The notes under the pieces are model-generated. The model was not told the DNA's origin and did no database searches. It saw only the letters and a list, made by a program, of their open reading frames with translations. 64,000 bases of DNA from Liolophura sinensis (Eukaryota; Mollusca; Polyplacophora; Chitonida; Chitonidae): positions 1 through 64,000 of the forward strand of contig NW_027018017.1 in assembly GCF_032854445.1 (NCBI RefSeq), written 5' to 3'. The position numbers and the translations under genes were made by a program. Each line of letters starts with the position of its first letter. Within the stretch, counting starts at the first letter, position 1. Shown one piece after another: positions 23,701 to 36,662 of this stretch.

Positions 23701-26700
23701 ACACGTAGATAAAGACATTGAGATTGTCTTCGACTTAGAAGTAAGGCAATTGCTGGGTGAGTTAAATGGGCTGACTCCAAAGATTTGACGTCTTCTGGGC
23801 TACCGAAGGGCACATAACATATAGTCAAAAGTTGAATATAGTAATGACCAGTCGCGATGGTACATAGTACAGTGTAGCCGATTTCACTGAACAAAAAGAC
23901 CAGGCAAAAATGCAAAATTGGAAAAATTGTTCCAGTGCTGCTGGTAAGAGGCTAATCCGACGTATTTTGTGACGAGAAATCGAATGGTGCAACCGCGTTT
24001 CTCTCCGACTAATACTTTTGCCTATAGTGACAATTGAATGATCATTTATGTCATAATCACGTGCCCAGCAACGGCTCTTACTCCATGGAAACCAGGGAAA
24101 TTTGCAATTTTTCAACAGCTGCCGATACCTGGCTCAATTCCGCATCTTTTGGCACCTTATTCATGTGGGTCAGTGTTCAGTTGTACTTTTTTACAGCAGA
24201 CTGTATCAAGTACCTTGTGTTTTTTATGTACAAATGGTGTGGTTTTTCTACACGTAGATAAAGACATTGAGATTGTCTTGGACTTAGAAGTAAGACAATT
24301 GCTGGGTGAGTTAAATGAGCCTGGCCCAAAGATTTGACGTCTTCTGGGCTACCGAAGGGCACATAACTTATAGTCAAAAGTTGAATATAGTAATGAACCA
24401 GTCGCGATTGTACAGAGTACAGTGTAGCCGGTTTCAATTAACAAAAAGACCAGGCAAAAATGCAAAAGTGGAAAAACTGTTCCAGTGCTGCTGGTAAGAG
24501 GCTAATCCGACGTATTTTGTGACGACAAATCGAATGGTGCAAACCGCGTTGCTCTCCGACCAATACTTTTGCCTGTAGTGACAATTGAATGATCATTTAT
24601 GTCATAATTACGTGCAGAGCAACGGCTCTTACTCCATGGAAACCAGGGAAATTTGCAATTTTTCAACAGCTGCCGATGCCTGGCTCAATTCCGCATCTTT
24701 TGGCACCTTACTGAAGTGGGTCAATGTTCAGTTGTACTTTTTACAGCAGACTGTATCAAGTACCTTGTGTTTTTCACGTACAAATGGTGTGCTTTTTCTA
24801 CACGTAGATAAAGACATTGAGATTGTCTTGCACTTAGAAGTAAGGCAATTGCTGGGTGAGTTAAATGGGCTTAGCCCAAAGATTTCAGGTCTTCTGGGCT
24901 ACCGAAGGGCACATAACTTATAGTCAAAAGTTGAATATAGTAATGACCAGTAGCGATTGTACAGAGTACAGTGTAGCCGATTTCAATTAACAAAAAGACC
25001 AGGTAAAAATGCAAAAGTGGAAAAACTGTTCCAGTGCTGCTGGTAAGAGGCTAATCCGACGTATTTTGTGACGAGAAATCGAATGGTGCAAACCGCGTTG
25101 CTCTCCGACCAATACTTTTGGCTGTAGTGACAATTGAATGATTATTGATGTCAAAATCACGTGCCCAGCAACGGCTCTTACTCCATGGAAACCAGGGAAA
25201 TTTGCAATTTTTCAACAGCTGCCGATGCCTGGCCCAATTCCGCATCTTTTGGCACCTTATAAATGTGGGTCAGTGTTTAGTTGTACTTTTTACAGCAGAC
25301 TGTATCAAGTACCTTGTGTTTTTTATGTACAAATGTGTGGTTTTTCTACACGTAGATAAAGACATTGAGATTGTCTTGGACGTAGAAGTAAGGCAATTGC
25401 TGGGTGAGTTAAATGGGCTTAGCCCAAAGATTTGACGTCTTCTGGGCTACCGAAGGGCACATAACTTATAGTCAAAAGTTGAATATAGTAATGACCAGTC
25501 GCGATTGTACAGAGTACAGTGTAGCCGATTTCAATTAACAAAAAGACCAGGCAAAAATGCAAAGTGGAAAAACTGTTCCAGTGATACTAGTAAGAGGGCT
25601 AATCCGACGTATTTTGTGACGAGAAATCGAATGGTGCAATCCGCGTTGCTCTCCGACCAATACTTTTGGCTGTAGCGACAATTGAATGATCATTTTTGTC
25701 ATAATCACGTGTGTAGCAACGGCTCTTACTCCATGGAAACCAGGGAAATTTGCAATTTTTCAACAGCTGCCGATGCCTGGCTCAATTCCGCATCTTTTGG
25801 CACCTTACTGAAGTGGGTCAGTGTTCAGTTGTACTTTTTACAGCAGACTGTATCAAGTACCTTGTGTTTTTTATGTACAAATGGTGTGGTTTTTCTACAC
25901 GTAGATAAAGACATTGAGATTGTCTTGGACTTAGAAGTAAGGCAATTGCTGTGTGAGTTAAATGGGCTTAGCCCAAAGATTTCAGGTCTTCTGGGCTACC
26001 GAAGGGCACATAACTTATAGTCAAAAGTTCAATGTAATAATGACCAGTCGCGATTGTACAGAGTACAGTGTAGCCGATTTCAATTAACAAAAAGACCAGG
26101 CAAAAAATGCAAAAGTGGAAAAACTGTTCCAGTGCTGCTGGTAAGAGGCTAAATCCAACGTATTTTGTGACGAGAAATCGAATGGTGCAAACCGCGTTGC
26201 TCTCCAACCTATACTTTTGGCTGTAGCGACAAATGAATGATCATTTATGTCATAATCACGTGCACAGGAACGGCTCTTACTCCATGGAAACCAGGGATAC
26301 TTGCAATTATTTAACAGCTGCCGATGCCTGGCTCAATTCCGAATCTTTTGGCACCTTACTGAAGTTTGTCAGTGTTCAGTTGTACTTTTTACAGCAGACT
26401 GTATCAAGTACCTTGTGTTTTTTATGTACAAATGGTGTGGTTTTTCTACACGTAGATAAAGACATTGAGATTGTCTTGGACTTAGAAGTAAGACAACTGC
26501 TGGTGAGTTAAATGGGCTTGGCCCAAAGATTTCAGGTCTTCTGGGCTACCGAAGGGCACATAACTTATAGTCAAAAGTTGAATATAGTAATGACCAGTCG
26601 CGATGGTACATAGTACAGTGTAGCCGATTTCAATTAACAAAAAAGACCAGGCAAAATGCAAAATTGGAAAAATTGTTCCAGTGCTGCTGGTAAGAGGCTA

Positions 26701-27879
26701 ATCCGACGTATTTTGTGACGAGAAATCGAATGGTGCAAACCGCGTTTCTCTCCGACTAATACTTTTGCCTGTAGTGGACAATTGAATGATCATTGATGTC
26801 ATAATCACGTGCCCAGCAACGCTCTTACTCCATGGAAACCAGGGAAATTTGCAATTTTTTCAACAGCTGCCGATGCCTGGCTCAATTCCGCATCTTTTGG
26901 CACCTTACTGAAGTGGTCAGTGTTCAGTTGTACTTTTTACAGCAGACTGTATCAAGTACCTTGTGTTTTTTATGTACAAATGGTGTGGTTTTTCTACACG
27001 TAGATAAAGAACATTGAGATTGTCTTGGACTTAGAAGTAAGGCAATTGCTGTGTGAGTTAAATGGGCTTAGCCCAAAGATTTCAGGTCTTCTGGGCTACC
27101 GAAGGGCACATAACTTATAGTCAAAAGTTCAATGTAATAATGACCAGTCGCGATTGTACAGAGTACAGTGTAGCCGATTTCAATTAACAAAAAGACCAGG
27201 CAAAAATGCAAAAGTGGAAAAACTGTTCCAGTGCTGCTGGTAAGAGGCTAATCCAACGTATTTTGTGACGAGAAATCGAATGGTGCAAACCGCGTTGCTC
27301 TCCAACCTATACTTTTGGCTGTAGCGACAAATGAATGATCATTTATGTCATAATCACGTGCCCAGGAACGGCTCTTACTCCATGGAAACCAGGGATACTT
27401 GCAATTATTTAACAGCTGCCGATGCCTGGCTCAATCCGAATCTTTTGGCACCTTACTGAAGTTTGTCAGTGTTCAGTTGTACTTTTTACAGCAGACTGTA
27501 TCAAGTACCTTGTGTTTTTTTATGTACAAATGGTGTGGTTTTTCTACACGTAGATAAAGACATTGAGATTGTCTTGGACTTAGAAGTAAGACAACTGCTG
27601 GGTGAGTTAAATGGGCTTGGCCCAAAGATTTCAGGTCTTCTGGGCTACCGAAGGGCACATAACTTATAGTCAAAAGTTGAATATAGTAATGACCAGTCGC
27701 GATGGTACATAGTACAGTGTAGCCGATTTCAATTAACAAAAAGACCAGGCAAAAATGCAAAATTGGAAAAATTGTTCCAGTGCTGCTGGTAAGAGGCTAA
27801 TCCGACGTATTTTGTGACGAGAAATCGAATGGTGCAAACCGCGTTTCTCTCCGACTAATACTTTTGCCTGTAGTGACAA
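20740..27879 (+). repeat. Heterogeneous, indel-rich satellite block
   Basis: Starts are 20740, 21289, 21837, 22385, 22934, 23486, 24034, 24585, 25134, 25682, 26233, 26782 and 27331. Units here carry more private substitutions than elsewhere (for example TTTGGACGTAC near 20927, GAACGATCAT near 21291, CATTTGAG near 23164, TTGACTCC-like changes near 23770) and many single-base indels. I could not find a clean multi-monomer period apart from the dimer at the right end. The first TTGACGTC variants and the first ATTCATG-class unit (ATTCATG near 24159) appear here. Confidence 0.8.
25940..27860 (+). repeat. Second 1098-bp dimer duplication, with discordant one-base indels
   Basis: About 25940-26760 recurs at about 27040-27860, an offset near 1098 bp. 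Shared rare marks are GCTGTGTGAG, TTCAATGTAATAATG, ATCCAACG, CTCCAACCTATAC, AAATGAATGATC, AGGAACGG, GGATACTTGCAATTATT and GAAGTTTGTCAG. Despite this, the copies differ by many single-base indels: extra A near 26106 and 26152, missing G near 26503, extra A near 26640, extra G near 26777, missing G near 26822, extra T near 26863, missing G near 26914, extra A near 27010, missing T near 27435, extra T near 27513. Copies that share so many rare substitutions would not be expected to differ so much by indels, so sequencing error is a strong alternative. Confidence 0.78.
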
Positions 27880-28977
27880 TTGAATGATCATTGATGTCAT
27901 AATCACGTGCCCAGCAACGGCTCTTACTCCATGGAAACCAGGGAAATTTGCAATTGTTCAACAGCTGCCGATACCTGGCTCAATTCCGCATCTTTTGGCA
28001 CCTTATTCATGTGGGTCAGTGTTCAGTTGTACTTTTTACAGCAGACTGTATCAAGTACCTTGTGTTTTTCAGGTACAAATGGTGTGGTTTTTCTACACGT
28101 AGATAAAGACATTGAGATTGTCTTGGACTTAGAAGTAAGACAATTGCTGGGTGAGTTAAATGGGCTTAGCCCAAAGATTTCAGGTCTTCTGGGCTACCGA
28201 AGGGCACATATCTTATAGTCAAAAGTTGAATATAGTAATGACCAGTCGCGATTGTACAGAGTACAGTGTAGCCGATTTCAATTAACAAAAAGACCAGGCA
28301 AAAATGCAAAAGTGGAAAAACTGTTCCAGTGCTGCTGGTAAGAGGCTAATCCGACGTATTTTGTGACGAGAAATCGAATGGTGCAAACCGCGTTGCTCTC
28401 CGACCTATACTTTTGGCTGTAGCGACAATTCAATGATCATTGATGTCATAATTACGTGCCCAGCAACGGCTCTTACTCCATGGAAACCAGGGATATTTGC
28501 AATTTTTTAACAGCTGCCGATGCCTGGCCCAATTCCGCATCATTTGGCACCTTATAAATGTGTGTCAGTGTTTAGTTGTACTTTTTACAGCAGACTGTAT
28601 CAAGTACCTTGTGTTTTTTATGTACAAATGGTGTGGTTTTTCTACACGTAGATAAAGACATTGAGATTGTCTTGGACTTAGAAGTAAGACAACTGCTGGG
28701 TGAGTTAAATGGGCTTGGCCCAAAGATTTCAGGTCTTCTGGGCTACCGAAGGGCACATAACTTATAGTCAAAAGTTGAATATAGTAATGACCAGTCGCGA
28801 TTGTACAGAGTACAGTTTAGCCGATTTCAATGAACAAAAAGACCAGGTAAAATTGCAAAAGTGGAAAAACTTTTCCAGTGCTGCTGGTAAGAGTCTAATC
28901 CGACGTATTTTGTGACGAGAAATCGAATGGTGCAAACCGCGTTGCTCTCCGACCAATACTTTTGGCTGTAGTGACAA

Positions 28978-30623
28978 TTGAATGATTATTGATGTCATAA
29001 TCACGTGCCCAGCAACGGCTCTTACTCCATGGAAACCAGGGAAATTTGCAATTTTTCAACAGCTGCCGATGCCTGGCTCAATTCCGCATCTTTTGGCACC
29101 TTACTGAAGTGGGTCAGTGTTCAGTTGTACATTTTACAGCAGACTGTATCAAGTACCTTGTGTTTTTTATGTACAAATGGTCTGGTTTTTCTACACGTAG
29201 ATAAAGACATTGAGATTGTCTTGCACTTAGAAGTAAGACAATTGCTGGGTGAGTTAAATGGGCTTAGCCCAAAGATTTCAGCTCTTCTGGGCTACCGAAG
29301 GGAACATAACTTATAGTCAAAAGTTGAATATAGTAATAACCAGTCGCGATGGTACATAGTACAGTGTAGCCGATTTCAATAAACAAAAAGACCAGGCAAA
29401 AATGCAAAGTGGAAAAACTGTTCCAGTGCTGCTGGTAAGAGGCTAATCCGACGTATTTTGTGACGAGAAATCGAATGGTGCAAACCGCGTTGCTCTCCGA
29501 CCAATACTTTTGGCTGTAGCGACAATTGAATGATCATTTATGTCATAATCACGTGCCCAGCAACGGCTCTTACTCCATGGAAACCAGGGAAATTTGCAAT
29601 TTTTCAACAGCTGCCGATGCCTGGCCCAATTCCGCATCTTTTGGCACCTTATAAATGTGGGTCAGTGTTTAGTTGTACTTTTTACAGCAGACTGTATCAA
29701 GTACCTTGTGTTTTTTATGTACAAATGGTGTGGTTTTTCTACACGTAGATAAAGACATTGAGATTGTCTTGGACTTAGAAGTAAGGCAATTGCTGGGTGA
29801 GTTAAATGGGCTTAGCCCAAAGATTTGACGTCTTCTGGGCTACCGAAGGGCACATAACTTATAGTCAAAAGTTGAATATAGTAATGACCAGTAGCGATTG
29901 TACAGAGTACAGTGTAGCCGGTTTCAATTAACAAAAAGACCAGGCAAAAATGCAAAAGTGGAAAAACTGTTCCAGTGCTACTAGTAAGAGGCTAATCCGA
30001 CGTATTTTGTGACGAGAAATCGAATGGTGCAATCCGCGTTGCTCTCCGACCAATACTTTTGGCTGTAGCGACAATTGAATGATCATTGATGTCATAATCA
30101 CGTGCGTAGCAACGGCTCTTACTCCATGGAAACCAGTGAAATTTGCAATTTGTCAACAGCTGCCGATGCCTGGCTCAATTCCGAATCTTTTGGCACCTTA
30201 CTGAAGTTTGTCAGTGTTCCGTTGTACTTTTTACAGCAGACTGTATCAAGTACCTTGTGTTTTTCATGTACAAATGGTGTGGTTTTTCTACACGTAGATA
30301 AAGACATTGAGATTGTCTTCGATTTAGAAGTAAGGCAATTGCTGGGTGAGTTAAATGGGCTTAGTCCAAAGATTTCAGGTCTTCTGGGCTACCGAAGGGC
30401 ACATGACATATAGTCAAAACTTGAATATAGTAATGACCAGTCGCGATGGTACATAGTACAGTGTAGCCGATTTCAATTAACAAAAAGACCAGGCAAAAAT
30501 GCAAAATTGGAAAAATTGTTCCAGTGCTGCTGGTAAGAGGCTAATCCGACGTATTTTGTGACGAGAAATCGAATGGTGCAAACCGCGTTTCTCTCCGACT
30601 AATACTTTTGCCTGTAGTGACAA
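28978..30623 (+). repeat. Three-monomer module, copy 1
   Basis: This module holds three consecutive units. The first (28978) has GATTATTGATG, GTACATTTTACAG, TTCAGCTCTT, GGGAACATAAC, TAATAACCAG and CAATAAAC. The second (29526) is a CCAATTCC/ATAAATG unit with GATTTGACGTC. The third (30075) has GTGCGTAGC, CCAGTGAAATT, AATTTGTCAAC, TCCGAATC, GAAGTTTGTC, TTCGATTTAG and CATGACATATAG. The same order returns 11 units later at 35016 and again at 42761. The first two units, with modifications, return at 46604. Confidence 0.82.
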
Positions 30624-33600
30624 TTGAATGATCATTGATGTCATAATCACGTGCCCAGCAACGGCTCTTACTCCATGGAAACCAGGGTAATTTGCAATTG
30701 TTCAACAGCTGCCGATACCTGGCTCAATTCCGCATCTTTTGGCACCTTATTCATGTGGGTCAGTGTTCAGTTGTACTTTTTACAGCAGACTGTATCAAGT
30801 ACCTTGTGTTTTTCAGGTACAAATGGTGTGGTTTTTCTACACGTAGATAAAGACATTGAGATTGTCTTGGACTTAGAAGTAAGACAATTGCTGGGTGAGT
30901 TAAATGGGCTTAGCCCAAAGATTTCAGGTCTTCTGGGCTACCGAAGGGCACATATCTTATAGTCAAAAGTTGAATATAGTAATGACCAGTCGCGATTGTA
31001 CAGAGTACAGTGTAGCCGATTTCAATTAACAAAAAGACCAGGCAAAAATGCAAAAGTGGAAAAACTGTTCCAGTGCTGCTGGTAAGAGGCTAATCCGACG
31101 TATTTTGTGACGAGAAATCGAATGGTGCAAACCGCGTTGCTCTCCGACCTATACTTTTGGCTGTAGCGACAATTCAATGATCATTGATGTCATAATTACG
31201 TGCCCAGCAACGGCTCTTACTCCATGGAAACCAGGGATATTTGCAATTTTTTAACAGCTGCCGATGCCTGGCCCAATTCCGCATCATTTGGCACCTTATA
31301 AATGTGTGTCAGTGTTTAGTTGTACTTTTTAGAGCAGACTGTATCAAGTACCTTGTGTTTTTTATGTACAAATGGTGTGGTTTTTCTACACGTAGATAAA
31401 GACATTGAGATTGTCTTGGACTTAGAAGTAAGACAATTGCTGGGTAAGTTAAATGGGCTTGGCCCAAAGATTTCAGGTCTTCTGGGCTACCGAAGGGCAC
31501 ATAACTTATAGTCAAAAGTTGAATATAGTAATGACCAGTCGCGATTGTACAGAGTACAGTGTAGCCGGTTTCAATTAACAAAAAGACCAGGCAAAAATGC
31601 AAAAGTGGAAAAACTGTTCCAGTGCTACTAGTAAAAGGCTAATCCGACGTATTTTGTGACGAGAAATCGAATGGTGCAATCCGCGTTGCTCTCCGACCAA
31701 TACTTTTGGCTGTAGCGACAATTGAATGATCATTTATGTCATAATCACATGTGTAGCAACGGCTCTTACTCCATGGAAACCAGGGAAATTTGCAATTTTT
31801 CAACAGCTGACGATGCCTGGCTCAATTCCGCATCTTTTGGCACCTTACTGAAGTGGGTCAGTGTTCAGTTGTACTTTTTACAGCAGACTGTATCAAGTAC
31901 CTTGTGTTTTTTATGTACAAATGGTGTGGTTTTTCTACACGTAGATAAAGACATTGAGATTGTCTTGGACTTAGAAGTAAGGCAATTGCTGTGTGAGTTA
32001 AATGGGCTTAGCCCAAAGATTTCAGGTCTTCTGGGCTACCGAAGGGCACATAACTTATAGTCAAAAGTTCAATATAATAATGACCAGTCGCGATTGTACA
32101 GAGTACAGTGTAGCCGATTTCAATTAACAAAAAGACCAGGCAAAAATGCAAAAGTGGAAAAACTATTCCAGGTCTGCTGGTAAGAGGCTAATCCAACGTA
32201 TTTTGTGACGAGAAATCGAATGGTGCAAACCGCGTTGCTCTCCAACCTATACTTTTGGCTGTAGCGACAAATGAATGATCATTGATGTCATAATCACGTG
32301 CCCAGCAACGGCTCTTACTCCATGGAAACCAGGGATACTTGCAATTTTTTAACAGCTGCCGATGCCTGGCTCAATTCCGCATCTTTTGGCACCTTATAAA
32401 TGTGGGTCAGTGTTTAGTTGTAGTTTTTACAGCAGACTGTATCAAGTACCTTGTGTTTTTTATGTAGAAATGGTGTGGTTTTTCTACACGTAGATAAAGA
32501 CATTGAGATTGTCTTGGACTTAGAAGTAAGACAATTGCTGGGTGAGTTAAATGGGCTTAGCCCAAAGATTTCAGGTCTTCTGGGCTACCGAAGGGCACAT
32601 ATCTTATAGTCAAAAGTTGAATATAGTAATGACCAGTCGCGATTGTACAGAGTACAGTGTAGCCGATTTCAATTAACAAAAAGACCAGGCAAAAATGCAA
32701 AAGTGGAAAAACTGTTCCAGTGCTGCTGGTAAGAGGCTAATCCGACGTATTTTGTGACGAGAAATCGAATGGTGCAAACCGCGTTGCTCTCCGACCAATA
32801 CTTTTGGCTGTAATGAGAATTGAATGATCATTTATGTCATAATCACGTGCCCAGCAACGGCTCTTACTCCATGGAAACAAGGGATATTTGCAATTTTTCA
32901 ACAGCTGCCGATGCCTGGCTCAATTCCGCATCTTTTGGCACCTTACTGAAGTGGGTCAGTGTTCAGTTGTACTTTTTACAGCGGACTGTATCAAGTACCT
33001 TGTGTTTTTCAAGTACAAATGGTGTGGTTTTTCTACACGTAGATAAAGACATTGAGATTGTCTTGCACTTAGAAGTAAGGCAATTGCTGGGTGAGTTAAA
33101 TGGGCTTAGCCCAAAGATTTCAAGTCTTCTGGGCTACCGAAGGGCACATATCTTATAGTCAAAAGTTGAATATAGTAATGACCAGTCGCGATTGTACAGA
33201 GTACAGTGTAGCCGATTTCAATTAACAAAAAGACCAGGCAAAAATGCAAAAGTGGAAAAACTGTTCCAGTGCTGCTGGTAAGAGGCTAATCCGACGTATT
33301 TTGTGACGAGAAATCGAATGGTGCAAACCGCGTTGCTCTCCGACCAATACTTTTGGCTGTAATGAGAATTGAATGATCATTTATGTCATAATCACGTGCC
33401 CAGCAACGGCTCTTACTCCATGGAAACCAGGGAAATTTGCAATTTTTCAACAGCTGCCGATGCCTGGCTCAATTCCGCATCTTTTGGCACCTTACTGAAG
33501 TGGGTCAGTGTTCAGTTGTACTTTTTACAGCGGACTGTATCAAGTACCTTGTGTTTTTCAAGTACAAATGGTGTGGTTTTTCTACACGTAGATAAAGACA

Positions 33601-35015
33601 TTGAGATTGTCTTGGACGTAGAAGTAAGACAATTGCTGGGTGAGTTAAATGGGCTTAGCCCAAAGATTTCAGGTCTTCTGGGCTACCGAAGGGAACATAA
33701 CTTATAGTCAAAAGTTGAATATAGTAATAACCAGTCGCGATGGTACATAGTACAGTGTAGCCGATTTCAATAAACAAAAAGACCAGGCAAAAATGCAAAA
33801 GTGGAAAAACTGTTCCAGTGCTGCTGGTAAGAGGCTAATCCGACGTATTTTGTGACGAGAAATCGAATGGTGCAAACCGCGTTGCTCTCCGACCAATACT
33901 TTTGGCTGTAGCGACAATTCAATGATCATTTATGTCATAATCACGTGCCCAGCAACGGTTCTTACTCCATGGAAACCAGGGAAATTTGCAATTTTTCAAC
34001 AGCTGCCGATGCCTGGCCCAATTCCGCATCTTTTGGCACCTTATAAATGTGGGTCAGTGTTTAGTTGTACTTTTTACAGCAGACTGTATCAAGTACCTTG
34101 TGTTTTTTATGTACAAATGGTGTGGTTTTTCTACACGTAGATAAAGACATTGAGATTGTCTTGGACGTAGAAGTAAGGCAATTGCTGGGTGAGTTAAATG
34201 GGCTTGGCCCAAACATTTGACGTCTTCTGGGCTACCCAAGGGCACATAACTTATAGTCAAAAGTTGAATATAGTAATGACCAGTCGCGATTGTACAGAGT
34301 ACAGTGTAGCCGGTTTCAATTAACAAAAAGACCAGGCAAAAATGCAAAAGTGGAAAAACTGTTCCAGTGCTGCTGGTAAGAGGCTAATCCGACGTATTTT
34401 GTGACGAGAAATCGAATGGTGCAAACCGCGTTGCTCTCCGACCTATACTTTTGGCTGTAGCGACAATTCAATGATCATTGATGTCATAATTACGTGCCCA
34501 GCAACGGCTCTTACTCCATGGAAACCAGGGATATTTGCAATTTTTTAACAGCTGCCGATGCCTGGCCCAATTCCGCATCATTTGGCACCTTACTGAAGTT
34601 TGTCAGTGTTCAGTTGTACTTTTTACAGCAGACTGTATCAAGTACCTTGTGTTTTTTATGTACAAATGGTGTGGTTTTTCTACACGTAGATAAAGACATT
34701 GAGATTGTCTTGGACTTAGAAGTAAGACAATTGCTGGGTGAGTTAAATAGGCTTGGCCCAAAAATTTCAGGTCTTCTGGGCTACCGAAGGGCACATAACT
34801 TATAGTCAAAAGTTGAATATAGTAATGACCAGTCGCGATTGTACAGAGTACAGTTTAGCCGATTTCAATGAACAAAAAGACCAGGTAAAAATGCAAAATT
34901 GGAAAAACTTTTCCAGTGCTGCTGGTAAGAGTCTAATCCGACGTATTTTGTGACGAGAAATCGAATGGTGCAAACCGCGTTGCTCTCCGACCAATACTTT
35001 TGGCTGTAGTGACAA

Positions 35016-36662
35016 TTGAATGATTATTGATGTCATAATCACGTGCCCAGCAACGGCTCTTACTCCATGGAAACCAGGGAAATTTGCAATTTTTCAACAG
35101 CTGCCGATGCCTGGCTCAATTCCGCATCTTTTGGCACCTTACTGAAGTGGGTCAGTGTTCAGTTGTACATTTTACAGCAGACTGTATCAAGTACTTTGTG
35201 TTTTTTATGTACAAATGGTCTGGTTTTTCTACACGTAGATAAAGACATTGAGATTGTCTTGCACTTAGAAGTAAGACAATTGCTGGGTGAGTTAAATGGG
35301 CTTAGCCCAAAGATTTCAGCTCTTCTGGGCTACCGAAGGGAACATAACTTATAGTCAAAAGTTGAATATAGTAATAACCAGTCGCGATGGTACATAGTAC
35401 AGTGTAGCCGATTTCAATAAACAAAAAGACCAGGCAAAAATGCAAAAGTGGAAAAACTGTTCCAGTGCTGCTGGTAAGAGGCTAATCCGACGTATTTTGT
35501 GACGAGAAATCGAATGGTGCAAACCGCGTTGCTCTCCGACCAATACTTTTGGCTGTAGCGACAATTCAATGATCATTTATGTCATAATCACGTGCCCAGC
35601 AACGGCTCTTACTCCATGGAAACCAGGGAAATTTGCAATTTTTCAACAGCTGCCGATGCCTGGCCCAATTCCGCATCTTTTGGCACCTTATAAATGTGGG
35701 TCAGTGTTTAGTTGTACTTTTTACAGCAGACTGTATCAAGTACCTTGTGTTTTTCACGTACAAATGGTGTGGTTTTTCTACACGGAGATAAAGACATTGA
35801 GATTGTCTTGGACGTAGAAGTAAGGCAATTGCTGGGTGAGTTAAATGGGCTTAGCCCAAACATTTGACGTCTTCTGGGCTACCGAAGGGCACATAACTTA
35901 TAGTCAAAAGTTGAATATAGTAATGACCAGTCGCGATTGTACAGAGTACAGTGTAGCCGATTTCAATTAACAAAAAGACCAGGCAAAAATGCAAAAGTGG
36001 AAAAACTGTTCCAGTGCTACTAGTAAGAGGCTAATCCGACGTATTTTGTGACGAGAAATCGAATGGTGCAATACGCGTTGCTCTCCGACCAATACTTTTG
36101 GCTGTAGCGACAATTGAATGATCATTGATGTCATAATCACGTGCGTAGCAACGGCTCTTACTCCATGGAAACCAGTGAAATTTGCAATTTGTCAACAGCT
36201 GCCGATGCCTGGCTCAATTCCGAATCTTTTGGCACCTTACTGAAGTTTGTCAGTGTTCAGTTGTACTTTTTACAGCAGACTGTATCAAGTACCTTGTGTT
36301 TTTCATGTACAAATGGTGTGGTTTTTCTACACGTAGATAAAGACATTGAGATTGTCTTTGATTTAGAAGTAAGGCAATTGCTGGGTGAGTTAAATGGGCT
36401 TAGCCCAAAGATTTCAGGTCTTCTGGGCTACCGAAGGGCACATGACATATAGTCAAAACTTGAATATAGTAATGACCGTCGCGATGGTACAGAGTACAGT
36501 GTAGCCGATTTCAATTAACAAAAAGACCAGGCAAAAATGCAAAAGTGGAAAAAACTGTTCCAGTGCTGCTGGCAAGAGGCTAATCCGACGTATTTTGTGA
36601 CGAGAAATCGAATGGTGCAAACCGCGTTGCTCTCCGACCAATACTTTTGGCTGTAGTGAGAA
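35016..36662 (+). repeat. Three-monomer module, copy 2
   Basis: Units at 35016, 35565 and 36114 match the module at 28978-30623 with an offset of 6038-6039 bp (11 x 549). The same marks are present: GATTATTGATG, GTACATTTTACAG and CAATAAAC in the first unit, GACGTC in the second, GTCAACAG with CCGAATC and CATGACATATAG in the third. Differences include GTACTTTGTG near 35192, TTCACGTAC with CACGGAGAT near 35757-35786, and a missing A in the GACCGTCGCG near 36476. Confidence 0.82.
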
